A stretch of DNA of 64,000 nucleotides from positions 37,758,456 through 37,822,455 of the forward strand of contig CM068318.1 in assembly GCA_034766995.1 (NCBI GenBank), in the 5' to 3' direction. A model generated the notes under the pieces. The model saw nothing but the letters and a program-made list of their open reading frames with translations, had not been told where the DNA came from and made no database searches. A program made the translations under genes and the position numbers. The stretch comes from Acanthacorydalis orientalis (Eukaryota; Arthropoda; Insecta; Megaloptera; Corydalidae). Below, piece by piece: positions 24,065-37,853 of this stretch (positions are counted from its first letter, which is position 1; each line of letters starts with the position of its first letter).

Positions 24065-24781
24065 GTGTGGTTCAAAAACCGTCGTGCGAAATGTCGACAG
24101 CAGCTGCAACAACAACAGGCATCAGCCAAATCATCGAAAAACAGTTCATCGTCTTCGTCGTCGATCCCAAATAAAATTAAACCGAGTAAGCCGTCACCGA
24201 TCACATCGAGTTCAACGCCGAATTTACCAACTCCTTCCACATCTGTGTCGCCGCCGATGAAGAAGGAGTCGCCGCATCATAACAGTATTTCAAACGCGTT
24301 ACAACAGAATAACAGCTATAGAATAAACGGCAATTTGACGCCGTTAGGAAGTAATACGAGCAGCGTTATAACGACACCGTCGCCACCGATAACGCCGAGC
24401 AGTACCAACAATCCATTAAGTTCGTACCAACACGATTCGTACAACACATTCCCATGGTCGCAGTCGACAACGAACGCAGCTTCGCCACACAGTGCATATT
24501 ATGGACAGAGTTACAATCCGGCTTATTATAGCCAGATGGATTATTTTAATGCAGCACAACAAAATGGCGCCGCCGCAGCCCAAAGTCACCAGATGTCTGC
24601 GGCGAACCATCATCACGCGCACGCGCATGCAGCGATGAGCGCCGGATTTAATCATCAGATGGGATACGCGTCTTCGATGGGTGTCACCGGCATGACATCC
24701 CATCATCATCAGAGTTTCAGTCCACGACATCCGGACTGTAGTTTAGAGTACATGGGACAGGATAAGTATCAGATGGTTTAG
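24065..24781 (+). CDS. otd: Orthodenticle (Otd/Otx) homeodomain transcription factor, terminal exon
   Basis: This is the last coding exon, 238 codons plus TAG. It begins at homeodomain position 47: VWFKNRRAKCRQQ completes helix 3, with lysine at position 50 (K50), which sets TAATCC preference in the Otd/Bicoid class. Beyond the domain come a Gln-rich stretch, a Ser-rich linker (about residues 19-47), Pro/Ser/Thr-rich sequence, a Tyr-rich block (SAYYGQSYNPAYYSQMDYF), His/Ala-rich repeats (HHHAHAHAAM) and a C-terminal SLEYMGQDKYQMV resembling the conserved Otd tail. Otd patterns the anterior head, brain and eye in insects. Helices 1 and 2 are encoded upstream, outside the window as far as I can see. 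There is no frameshift. The K50 helix makes the class certain; which otd paralogue this is cannot be decided from one exon. Confidence 0.95.
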   Translation: MWFKNRRAKCRQQLQQQQASAKSSKNSSSSSSSIPNKIKPSKPSPITSSSTPNLPTPSTSVSPPMKKESPHHNSISNALQQNNSYRINGNLTPLGSNTSSVITTPSPPITPSSTNNPLSSYQHDSYNTFPWSQSTTNAASPHSAYYGQSYNPAYYSQMDYFNAAQQNGAAAAQSHQMSAANHHHAHAHAAMSAGFNHQMGYASSMGVTGMTSHHHQSFSPRHPDCSLEYMGQDKYQMV

Positions 24782-26310
24782 TGAATAGTGTTCCATTTAC
24801 CGGAAATTCAAGTAGGACTTGTGTCGGTTTAATGTCATTGAAAGATTTCAGAATAGTACATAATAACACATATTGAAGAGGTACGGAAATAGATGAGTAA
24901 TTAATTCTATTTTTCACATGTATATAAATATATCTAAAGAAGAGATGCATCACATACATTTTTTTCTACGAACTTTAGTCGAGTATCATCGAACAAGTGA
25001 TTAGATTGAATGGTTAATTCGTCAATAGATTCGAATAACATACAGTTATGTAATATTCTAGACAATGGTGTAACGACGATTTTAACGAAAGCAGTCGTAA
25101 AGGAACATTTTTTTTGTACAGGTCAGATTAAACTATTAAAAGTACAGATTTTTATAAGAAAAAGGTATGTTCTGAAACTGGCACGTTTTTAATATTTTTT
25201 CAATTTTTAATATTAGTTGTACGCGTATAACTTTAATTTTTATCTCCTTTTCATATGGTTTGTTTTAAGAAATGACCATTTTGCGATTTTTCTAGTAAAA
25301 AATTCTTAGTATTATTTCACATGATATTTATTGAAAACTGCACACACACATAAATGTATATATATATATATATTGAGTTTTTCCTTTTGAAATATATGCA
25401 GTAAAGTTGGTGATGTAAAAAATCACAGTACATTTTTATTTATTCCCACGAATTTTAAATAGAACTAATTTACATTTCAAATTAAAAAAAAAACATATTT
25501 TCAACAAATAGTCTATTTTTTACAATAAATACATGCATGCACGATTTATTATCCATATCGAATATAAAAAAATCTATATCTAATTTAATGATTTTAAAAA
25601 TTATCAAATTTTTTTAAAGAATAGAATTTTGAACTAACCGTTTTTTATTTTATAATGAAGGACGGTTACGATTAATTTTAATTAATATTGACAAGATAAT
25701 TTTCAAAAATCAAATCAACTCTTACATATGAGATGCAAATAAAATTGGTACAAGTTCTTAAAAATCAAGTTGAATGAATGATCACTATCACTGAAACATG
25801 AATAATTATTTATATATTAATCAAAAATGGATAGTTTGTGCTCTTCAATAATTGAATTATAAACTTACTATTTTCTTAGTTCTAAGCAATCTTCTTCTGT
25901 TACACATTCATATAAGGTTTAAATATAGGACAGTGTGTTTATTAATATTTAAAATAAGTTAATATATCAAAAATATTAAATAGCAATGCTATATATATAT
26001 ATATATATATACATAAATAAATACATACAAATCCATTTAAATTAATTTTTTACACTTATATTTATACTTCAATAACTCATATTTTGAAAATTATAGAAAC
26101 TATTTCCCATCATTCTCATTTAGAATACAAATAAATCAGAACTGACAAATCAGAAAAACATTACTAGAAGAAAACATTTTCATATATTCCAGATTATAAA
26201 TAAAGATTGTGGCTTTGGCATATAAATATAGCTGTCAGAACATAAATAGGTACGAAAATACTCAAATTATACACTTTTTTAATGTTTTCAAGATTGAATA
26301 ATAAAAATTG
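24782..26310 (+). other. otd 3' UTR and downstream DNA
   Basis: No frame is recognised after the stop. The UTR end cannot be fixed; an AATAAA stands at 25524-25529 and others further on. Short TA tracts at about 25358-25374 and 25988-26011. A phrase GACCATTTTGCGATTTTTC near 25273 recurs near 30496. Confidence 0.5.
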
Positions 26311-27066
26311 TAAATTTTATTAATATAGGAGCATTTCTTATTTGACAAAAGACTATAAAAACTTGAAGAAAAATAATAAAAATAAATGTAATTACAATAC
26401 TCAAGATGTGAAACTTACATTCGAGTTATGAGAAACAATTATTTGTTTCACTGAAAAATCTGTATTAGGAAACAGAAATAAAACGAAATAATTAACTGAA
26501 AAAAGTATATGATTTGTGTGTGGGAGTTACTGACACACGTTTTGACTTATTTTACCAGACAATAGCAACATTTTTTCAGTACATAGTTTTGAATTTCTTC
26601 AATTTTTCTACAGATTTTCTTTAATTAAATCGTTTTTATCTGATTAGAATTTTTGTTTACAACTTTATGATAATTTGATCATAGAATGATTCTTTAATCA
26701 AATTATGATAGAGCTGTATGCAGAAATTCTGTTCAGATAAAAATAATTTAGTAAAAGAAAATCTGTAGAAAAATTGAAGAAATTCAAAACTATGTACTGA
26801 AAAAATGTTGTTATTGTCTGGTAAAATAAGTCAAAACGTGTTGTCAGTAACTCCCACATACAAATCATGTACTTTTTTCAGTTAACTATTTCGTTTTATT
26901 TCTGTTTCCTAATACAGATTTTTCAGTGAAACAAATAATTGTTTCTCATAATTCAAATGTAAATTTCACATCTTGAGTATTGTAATTACATCTATTTTTA
27001 TTATTTTTCTTCAAGTTTTTATAGTCTTTTGTCAATTAAGAAATGCTCCTACATTAATAAAATTTA
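26311..27066. repeat. 756-bp near-perfect palindrome
   Basis: Left arm 26311-26688 and right arm 26689-27066 are reverse complements along almost their whole length, with sparse mismatches. Outer ends TAAATTTTATTAAT and ATTAATAAAATTTA; shared landmarks GGAGCATTTCTTA, ATCTGTATTAGGAAACAGAA and GACTTATTTTACCAGACAAT. There is essentially no spacer at the centre. TA dinucleotides at both outer ends could be a target duplication. No coding frame. Confidence 0.9.
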
Positions 27067-27410
27067 TAATAACTCTTACTTCATATTAAAAACATTATAA
27101 ATCAGTATATTTCGATCATTCTATTAATATTTTCATTCTTACTATGATATTTTATTATTTTTTACTAAATACTTTCTATCTTTTAATAATTGATAAATAT
27201 TCGTGTACTTTTCTGATTTATAATAATTATTAGTTTAGGTTCAAATCTATAAAAGTAGTGTAGTTTAATTATCTTATTCAAATTTATATTTATAACAACA
27301 TTTCATAAACATTCATTCCAATTAATTCAAAAACGATTATATGAAAACAACTGATAAAACCTCGCACATGTACACACACAGATACACATATCACACACAT
27401 AGATACACAT

Positions 27411-27455
<45 letters not shown>

Positions 27456-28587
27456 AATTTAAAATATTTTACATGATGTCAGTTATGACAATGGTGAGAA
27501 ATAAAAATAAATGCAAATCACACATTCATAAAAAATACCTTATAATTTTTTTTTTATTCGATGAATTTGCTGATTTTTTTCGCTATAAATATTCTCACAA
27601 ATTTCCTTGTAAAATGTAATGAATTTATTTATCCTTGTAATTAGAAATGAAAATAATATCAATACTTGAAGGAAAGAAATATATTTTTTTGTTAAAATAT
27701 TAACATAATCAAAATTATATAAAAATAAGAATTGCATTAATGTTTATATTCATAAAAACATTTATGTTCTTTTTGAACCTAATTGTTTTGCTTATAAAGA
27801 GTTGACTAGAAATATCTGACGAATTAAATATAGATATTGAAATTTTAAAATGACATTTCTGTATTGTAACTAAATTTACTTTGAAGATTAAATTGACTAC
27901 TCACAATTTCATAACAACTCCAGTTTCGAATCATTTTTTCCTCAAAAGTGCTTATCGATTATTGTTTATCTTTATACAATTCTACGCTTTTTGATGACAT
28001 TTTTTTCAAAGTAAATACACACAAAATCAATACTACTCAATGTAACTATTTGTAATTACACTTTCAAAATAAATGCATTTTTATCAAAATTCATATTATA
28101 TCATATCAGAATAAAAAAGAATAACTTATTTAATACTTCAGTAAGAGATTGTCATTTGTTGAGTATTAATTCATTTGTGAAATTCGACATTAATTTTAAT
28201 AGTATGACTTTGACAAATATATATATATATATATTGATAATAAGAGCCACATATAATACTTTTCATACATTTTTGAATGCTCAAGAGTCTGACCCTTACC
28301 CGCCCCGATTTGAATTTATTGCATTCAGCAAGTCTTAATTAACAAAATTGTTAAGTTTCATATCTTTTTTAAGAATTGTCCATAACTGTAGAGCCATCTT
28401 AAACACCAGTTTGGACAAATAATGCATATGGATGTTTGAAAAGATGTGATATAAAATATTTTAATATTGGTACATACTATATTACTATAGATTATTAATA
28501 TAAAAGTTTAGGTAAAATGGCAATGACACCTAATATTGTCTTGGAAATCGCATGGAGTAGCTTTGCGAGTCGCAGTTTTCCTCCCGT

Positions 28588-28589
<2 letters not shown>
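27067..28589. other. AT-rich spacer with a CA/TA microsatellite
   Basis: (ACAC/ATAC)n then (TA)n at about 27365-27455. A short TA tract at about 28217-28234. No genes recognised. Confidence 0.5.

Positions 28590-28643
<54 letters not shown>
28590..28643. repeat. (TA)n microsatellite
   Basis: Pure TA run. Confidence 0.95.
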
Positions 28644-28645
<2 letters not shown>

Positions 28646-28956
28646 CTTATAAAAATTCACAAGTATCAATATTCTGAAAAAAAATTAATGAGTTACAAAA
28701 ATTTAATTTTCAAAACTATCCATATGAAGACTTTCTTTTATTTTTTAGGCTTATTCTGAAATATCTTTTGATATTGTAATTTAAAATTCACTTTTTCAAT
28801 ACAATATGACTATAAACTTGAGCATAGGATAAATGAATGATAAATTTATAGACATCATTTTAATTTTAATATATAAAGAGTGTTTCTACATAATCTTTTT
28901 CTATACTAGCTTGTCATTGAAAATATTAAATTAAAAATTAATGTTGTAATTAAAAA

Positions 28957-28997
<41 letters not shown>

Positions 28998-29175
28998 GCG
29001 TGTGTCTGAATTCGTAATTGGTAGATATTTGAAGAATTGTGCTCTTCAATTTTTAGAATTTTTCTCATTTTCTTATTTGGCCAAAAAACTTACATCGCGA
29101 AACACAACATCAAAATGAGTAAATTTTATTGAAATCTGCAAATAAACTGTCTTTCAAAATGTCATCAATTACGAT
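28644..29175. other. AT-rich spacer
   Basis: A TA tract at about 28958-28992; otherwise nothing seen. Confidence 0.5.
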
Positions 29176-29296
29176 ACTTATTTTAATATTAATTTTTTTC
29201 TTACACTTATTTTAATATTGACTTTTCTTCTTACACTTATTTTAATATTAACTTTTTCTTTTTACACTTATTTTAATATTAATTTTTTCATGCACT
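29176..29296 (+). repeat. Minisatellite, four units of about 30 bp
   Basis: ACTTATTTTAATATT recurs at 29176, 29205, 29235 and 29266, separated by pyrimidine-rich spacers, giving periods of 29-31 bp. Confidence 0.85.
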
Positions 29297-29546
29297 ACCT
29301 ACAATGTTGTGATAAAATTAAACAATTTTTTGTATATTTTTGCTTTCCGGTAAAAAGGAATTGAATCAACAGATAATTCTTTAACTCGACTGAATTAACA
29401 GTCCAAAGAACTATATTTTACTCTTAGTGGTTGGGTTCAACCGACAGAATGCTCACTGATTAAAAATGAACATTAAAATTTAGTAAAATTCACTTTATTC
29501 ACTGTCTGATTTGACTTTTTCTTTATTTCAAGATTCCATAATGAAG

Positions 29547-29611
<65 letters not shown>

Positions 29612-30224
29612 AACGCATTCACACCAATATTAACAAGCTAGTTAACATGCCATCTTCTATGAATTTTCAATAATTATCTTGAATTGTAAGTAAAAATTAA
29701 TAAAAACTATAAAAATATTGTACAAATAATACAAAAATAATTTATTTTAAATATTAAAATGTCTGCTTCTAAATATTTTTTTAACATTTATCATAAAAAT
29801 AAAAATATTTAAATTGTATTAATTAAACTGAGAATAAAAATGTACACTCACAATAGAGTGGTTTAGATGAGTGGCTTTGTATATCCACCTTCATTTCGTT
29901 TAAGTTCTTACTGAGAACACAAAGTTGAGCTTAGTAAATCGACGGAATTAGGAAAACTTGAATAGGACATTTCTACAGATCGAAAGGAAACAAAAAGAAA
30001 TTTGTTTCATTGTTAATATAAGTCAAATTGAGAACTTGATTTAAACCTTTTTACCAAGTAGCAAATTTTTATATACTTGAATATAAACAAAGCCAATAAT
30101 AAATTACTCACTTATAATTATAATAGATTCAGTTTATATAACAAATACAAGATATAATAGTGTTTAAGTAAAAGTATGTTTTAAATTCTGTTTTCACAGT
30201 TCAAATCTTTTTGCAGATTATTAG

Positions 30225-30290
<66 letters not shown>

Positions 30291-30877
30291 CATTTTGAGT
30301 TAAATAAAAATCCCGATAAAATATCCATAATTTAGAAAATATCTTAAATGCTTTTTATTAAAGGAGTATTTTTGGTAATAGGTAAAAATTTGTTTTAAAT
30401 CTCTGATTTTTCACAACGTTCAATAATTTAATTCTATAAATCTGGAAAGTATTATTATTCTTGTTTTTGTTTTGTAATTATGTTTATTTTAGACACTGAC
30501 CATTTTGCGATTTTTCCAATAAAAAAATTTAAATAATACCAATTAATTCTTCATTAAAAGGAAGTTAATTGTTTTTTTTTTTTAAAAACATATTAGTAAA
30601 AAAATAGTTACAGATGTTTATAAAGACACTGAACTATCATTTTATTTAAAAGTATAAAAAAATCACAATAATAATCTTTTTTAAAAAGTATTTTATCTGT
30701 AAAAATATATCGACTTTTTGAACCAAAAATGATTCACATTTTTGAGACTGGTCAATATGGAAATTCATTTTAAAACAATTTTAAGTTTGTTTATAAAATA
30801 ATCAAACTTTATTTAGCTGCTGTATTAAATTATAATCAACTTAAGATACATATTTAGCATTCTTAATTATAAAGGTT
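29297..30877. other. AT-rich spacer with two TA tracts
   Basis: TA runs at 29549-29602 and 30227-30289. No frame or element recognised. Confidence 0.5.
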
Positions 30878-30998
30878 GATTCAATTTAGGCTTCCACATG
30901 AAAGTATTAAAAAAAAACGCAAAAATTAATAATGACATAGTATTATTTTAATTTTTACGATTTTTTTAATACTTTCATGTGGAAGCCTAAATTGAATC
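30878..30998. mobile_element. Palindromic MITE (GATTCAATTTAGG family), copy 2
   Basis: The best-preserved copy: GATTCAATTTAGGCTTCCAC at the left is mirrored by the same string on the minus strand at the right, with about 38-bp terminal repeats around a short AT centre. Confidence 0.88.
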
Positions 30999-31414
30999 AT
31001 CATATGTTTATTACAAATGTGCTGAAAAATTTTGCTTCAATTTAAATTAACTGATAAAACCACGGGCTACAATGTTTTAATAAGATTTTATTTTTTTAAA
31101 CTGTTTATTTAATTCCAATATAAAACATTATTAATCCTGATATCTCTCGGTAGTAATAATATTATTTAATAATAATTTAATTAAAAATTAGTTCTTTAAA
31201 TACTTTTATTGATAAAATAAACTTTGATTTATTCTTTGTGAATTCACCGCAAAAATATTAACTTTGCTTATACGAGTATAAAAATGTATTAAAAGTATTT
31301 TATAATATTAGTTTTTTGTATGAATGTCTGATTTTTGACGATGATTAAATATTATTTTTTATGTTTAGAACAAAATGTAACTATAGTATATAAAAACGTA
31401 TTGATTAGTGTATG
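30999..31414. other. AT-rich spacer
   Basis: Nothing recognised. Confidence 0.5.
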
Positions 31415-31486
<72 letters not shown>

Positions 31487-31487
31487 A
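31415..31487. repeat. (TA)n(GA)n microsatellite
   Basis: TA run passing into GA. Confidence 0.95.
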
Positions 31488-31512
31488 GTAGGGAGAGAGA
31501 CCGAGGGAGAGT

Positions 31513-31611
31513 GATTCAATTTAGGCTTTCACATGAAAATATTAAAAAAACATTATTTTTTCATTTTTGCGAATTTTTTTAATATTTTCATGCGGAAGCC
31601 CAAACTGAACT
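31513..31611. mobile_element. Palindromic MITE (GATTCAATTTAGG family), copy 3
   Basis: Left GATTCAATTTAGGCTTTCAC; right end CCCAAACTGAACT is more diverged. Confidence 0.8.
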
Positions 31612-31796
31612 ATTATTTACATATATATATATATACACATATACATACATACATACACATATATGTGTATATTCATAGATGTCCTACAAAACATATATTC
31701 TTATTATGGCGATTTTTGGAAGTTTTCCTCATAAAACTATCTTTATTAATAAGGATCAAATGCTCAATTATAACAAACCTTCGAAGTTGTGTTTTA

Positions 31797-31853
<57 letters not shown>

Positions 31854-32499
31854 AGAGAGAGAGGGGGGGGAGATATTTAATTTGTGTTTAAAGATTCCCA
31901 TTATTGATATCACATGTATGGATTAGAGGCATCCATATAATTATTCAACTTAAAAGTGAGTGACAAATAATAATAATAGAGAAGCGTGGTCAGAATTTAT
32001 TTTCAAAAATAATATTTTCTCTCTTTCCTATTTATATAAAAAATTATTGTCATCTTCACATGGAATACTTTTACATAATCCATACTTTTAACAACTTGAT
32101 ATCTTCCGGTTCTTGAATATGAGTGAAAATGTATACTTCTGATTATTATTCTGATTAGACAATTTAATTTTGTGGTCCATACAGGTAGAGAACTCTGATT
32201 ACTTTCTGGAGAATATCTACTTGATATTTTCACCCATAACTCAAGAATGGAAAAATGTTAACATGTAAAATTGTTGTATTGAACGGAGATATATTCTACC
32301 TGAAAATGTCATGAAGTTTTTACAGAAATCATAAAAAAATAGTATTAATTTTGTAAATAAACTTGGATCTAATATTTCTCCACTATTCTATGTCTGTTAT
32401 TCGCTTTTAAATGAACTCATTTCAACAATTAGATGGATGAGTTTAATATATTCTTGTGATATCAATAATAAATATTGAAAGAATGCAGATCTCTGTCTC
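31612..32499. other. AT-rich spacer with microsatellites
   Basis: TA/ACAT tracts at about 31617-31675 and (TA)n(GA)n(G)n at about 31803-31870. No genes. Confidence 0.5.
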
Positions 32500-32813
32500 T
32501 ATCATCATCATCAACCTCTGTTAATTCACTGTTGGAGAAAGGCCCCTTCATAATTTTCCATTTTATACGATTTAATGCCTCTCTTTTCCACCGATTTTCA
32601 ATATATTTTTTTGTATTTTCATATCTCACCTGTTCATTGCTCTCTTTTTGGTCTTTTTATATTCCTCGGTTCCCAGTTAATAATTTCTCTTGTCCATCGG
32701 TTGTATTCTCTTCTTGTAACATGTCCCACCCATTTCCATTTCACACTTTTTACTCTTCTTAATATATCTGTGACACAAGTAGACTGAAACTGCTTGTAGA
32801 TACATTTTTGATG

Positions 32814-32815
<2 letters not shown>
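32500..32815 (-). mobile_element. RTE-clade LINE, 3' end fragment
   Basis: On the minus strand, degenerate frames read EDNRWTREIINWEPRN-like sequence and end in a trinucleotide (GAT)n tail (32500-32513 on the plus strand as ATC). It matches the cleaner copy at 60870-61092. C-terminal reverse-transcriptase tails of this kind with short trinucleotide repeats are typical of RTE elements. Several frameshifts. Confidence 0.75.

Positions 32816-32855
<40 letters not shown>
32816..32855. repeat. (TA)n microsatellite
   Basis: TA run at the 5' truncation point of the LINE fragment. Confidence 0.95.
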
Positions 32856-32859
<4 letters not shown>

Positions 32860-32883
32860 ACTAAAAAGTATAGTCTATTTTAA

Positions 32884-33613
32884 CGCATTGCCGACCGCTA
32901 ATGATTTACTAAAATTTTCTAAAGGATCGGTGATTTTAGACATTTCGAAATTATTTTGGAAAGTGTGTAATGTTTTCACAATTGTGTATGCATGTTGTTA
33001 TTGATGGTAGTATCTATTTGTTTCACAGCACAAATATAAAAAAAAGTAATCAAACAACAAGCTAAACATGTCAACAAAGTTTTCCAATTTTCCAAGAATC
33101 ATAACCATTCCTGGAGTACCTTCAAATGCTTCTAGCTGTGGTGGTGTACCGAGTTCATTCCACAGACAAATACACTCAATTTCACTTACACTAGCAATGT
33201 TTTGGTTTGAATCAGAATAACTGTCTGTATCAGATAGAATACGATTATACCTTTTTCTGATAGGAAAAATGTCGCTGTCTGATCTTTCTTCTATCTCACT
33301 ATCCGAATCATTGTTCTCATTTTCATAACTACTCGGTACATCTGAAAAATATTCACAAAATTTCTCTGCAAAAATGTCTTCCTTGTCCTATTATGATGGT
33401 ATGAAATTTTAAAACAGAATTATTTTTTACTAAAATAATTTGAACACTGATGTATTTACCAGTCCCTCTGAAGTCAAAAACCAAATTGAAAATATCGCCA
33501 GTAACAGGATTGATAATGTTCGAAAGCAAAAAAAAATACCGTTATCTGGAAAACAATCAAGAAATCATGCACATCACCTAAAACGAGAAATCTCGTTCCC
33601 GGTCGCCAATGTG
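32884..33613 (-). mobile_element. Internally deleted piggyBac element, 730 bp
   Basis: TTAA on both sides (32880-32883, 33614-33617). The terminal repeats are CGCATTGCCGACCGCTAATG (left) and, on the minus strand, CACATTGGCGACCGGGAACG. The interior keeps only the 5' part of the transposase. Confidence 0.88.
32998..33394 (-). pseudogene. piggyBac transposase N-terminal pseudogene
   Basis: The minus-strand frame reads EDIFAEKFCEYFSDVPSSYE, then an acidic Ser/Asp/Glu-rich segment (SDSEIEERSDSDIFPIRKRY), then LWNELGTPPQ and a CCETNRYYHQ ending at TAA. The last motif corresponds to the ETNRY block that opens the piggyBac DDE domain. The start codon is lost by a one-base change relative to the 1399 copy, and everything catalytic is deleted. 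Confidence 0.8.
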
Positions 33614-33617
33614 TTAA

Positions 33618-34525
33618 GAACATGATATTCTAAAACACTAGAACTTTATTTTTATATATTTGAAAGTTAACTAATGGGAATATTTTTTCTTTATTGTTTA
33701 ATATATTCATTGAATTATTAATATTATAACAGTCCTGTTTGATTTATAAGATCTATTTCGTGAATATTTCATGTTTTTTATTAATTTTTAAATAATTTAG
33801 AAGTCTTCACATCTATTTTTAAATATCTATTTTTAAATAATTATTAACAAATACTTTTAGAAATGAAAATATTTTAAAGACGCGATGCAGTATAAATAAC
33901 AGTGATAATACAAATACAGAATTAATATTTTCTATAATTTTGAAATATGTAAATATAAAAACTACTGATTAAATAAATGACCATAGTGTTTTAATATTTA
34001 GAGCATTTCAAATAAACTACATTATCTAAAATAAGAGTACGTAAAAACACCACAAAATTATTTTTGATCAGATTTAACTTGCTTGAAAATTTGGCGAGTG
34101 AAATATTTTTTCTACTACAAAGAGTACAAAAAAATTTCTGGTTAGAAAAGTTAAATAAATGATTTTTGTCATTCATGATTCTTACTCATGTGTATTTTGT
34201 TGTTACTGCGCATACGCATCAATCAAAAATGATTACTAATTATTAAATATTTTTGACTAAAAAAATGTTTTCAGGTTTGTAACGATAGAAAATAATTTGT
34301 GAAAGTGAATTTAATCACAATGACACGACTGGACTGTGATAACAAGAGTGGTGAAATAAATAATGGCGAATAAATTAAAAAATAACTGAAAGAAATAAAT
34401 AAAAAAGAAGATTGTAACAACAAAAATGCAAGTATGAAAACAAATATATTTTATTTAAAATTTTAATTAAAATAAAATCTAAATTTTTTTTAAAGCTATT
34501 ATTCATAATACACATATTATGACTA
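33618..34525. other. AT-rich spacer with one dispersed repeat copy
   Basis: Bases 34140-34320 resemble the TGATCAGAAAA-type family (TTTTTGACTAAAAAAATG, then GTGAAAGTGAATTTA). Nothing else recognised. Confidence 0.45.
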
Positions 34526-34605
34526 TTAGGTTGGTAGAAAAATAATTGCGGTTTATGACCTTTAAATTCATGATAAAACTCATAATTATTTTCCTACCAA
34601 CTTTA
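34526..34605. mobile_element. 80-bp mariner-derived MITE, copy 1
   Basis: Two mariner termini joined almost directly: TTAGGTTGGTAGAAAAATAA and, on the minus strand, TAAAGTTGGTAGGAAAATAA, flanked by TA (34524-34525, 34606-34607). Confidence 0.85.
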
Positions 34606-35473
34606 TAGTTAAACGTATCATAACTAGTAAAACAACATTTAAAAGAAATTTTTTTTCATCGATATACTTAAACATGGTCTTAAATATTTTGTTCGTTATA
34701 AAATAAATACGGTTATTTTTGCAATTAATACTTTAAAAAATATGTTTACCTCTATGACTTTTAGATATCGTTTGTCATTCAACTTGAATTTTTTTTAATT
34801 TGATTTGAATTCTTAAGACCACTCTTGAATTGTTTATTTCTATGATCAGTCTCAATTTGCTTCATTTTCAAGTACATGGTTTGAAACTACCGACCATAGG
34901 TTCCAAACAAGTGTCTAAAAATGATGTCAATTGAAGTCAGTATTTAAGAGTAACTTCAAGGATTCAAATAGAAATCATAATTAACAAATACAAATAATAA
35001 TAATAACAATTATTGCATTGCGTTTTATTTATTCGAAATTTAAATTATAAAAATAACTCATTTTCTATATCCAATATATCCACAAACCTATTCTTGTTCT
35101 TTCTAATAATTTTTGAGCTAAATAATTAGATATTGCAAGGAATTTTATTTGAGAATTGTAAAATACATACATTAATAAATCTAGTGTTAAAAATATCCTA
35201 TTAAATTAAAAATTAGTACATGGAATTAAAGCGTAATTGTTTACTAAATTCAATCTCCTGCAAAAAAATAATAATAACTTTCAAAAATAAACCTTATGAA
35301 CTATTTCTATTACAAAGATATCAGTTATCAATTTTATAAGGTTTTATCTGTAAAACTGATCAAATATATAATAATTAATTTTTTTCTTAATATCCAGTCA
35401 GTTTCTGCACATCGAAATGTTTTTCTGGAATTTATATTTTATTTTATAAATTTCAGAAAGTCTCATTAACTAA
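34606..35473. other. AT-rich spacer
   Basis: Nothing recognised. Confidence 0.5.
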
Positions 35474-36770
<1,297 letters not shown>

Positions 36771-36773
<3 letters not shown>

Positions 36774-37510
36774 CCTTATATGATGCTATATGTAAAAAAG
36801 TTCAATAGGTATTTGCACAATTTATCCTTGTAGTAAAAATATATATTTAAAAGTAATTAACTTGAAAAGAAAATCATATTTTTGCTTATGTTTTTTTACT
36901 AATTTAAATTTGTTTTATAAACGAAGTTTTTCTGTCTTGAATTTTTGGGATTATTTTCTCATTTATTATTTAAAACTACAATAATTTATTTACAAATTTA
37001 ATAAGAATATACTTTCACTCACCTAGAAACCACAAAAAAAATTCTATTCAAAAATGTTCAATAGCTATTGAACATTTTCAGAAAACCTCTTATGTTTCAT
37101 AGATTGAATGAAAAATTCAACAATGAAACTGACTAGCCATAATACAAATACTATATCATGCCAGAGAATTCCTATTTTCATAAAATAGACTTTCTGTTTG
37201 ATTTAATTATGAATGTAGGCTACAATTTATGACAAAATATGTGTACTGCAAAATAAAAATCTGTACATTAATAGTTTGATCGATGACAATGGAAATATTT
37301 TTTAAATGTTTTAAAAAAAATCAATTCTAAAACTAAACATTAATGTTAAAATGATGTTCGATTTTCCGTCGTTTCAGAACATAAAAGGACAAACACATTT
37401 TTTTATATAAAATAATACACGTTAGTAACAATCTCTAATTTTAATTGTAATTTACATTTATATTTACATATCTTTTACGTTAGTGTTTCTTGATCTCAAC
37501 GACTTTTTTC

Positions 37511-37513
<3 letters not shown>
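36771..37513. other. AT-rich spacer
   Basis: Nothing recognised. Confidence 0.5.

Positions 37514-37853
<340 letters not shown>

Noticed and set aside
27230..27260. GGTTCAAATCT as a tRNA B box
   Set aside because: No A box, acceptor stem or cloverleaf could be formed around it.
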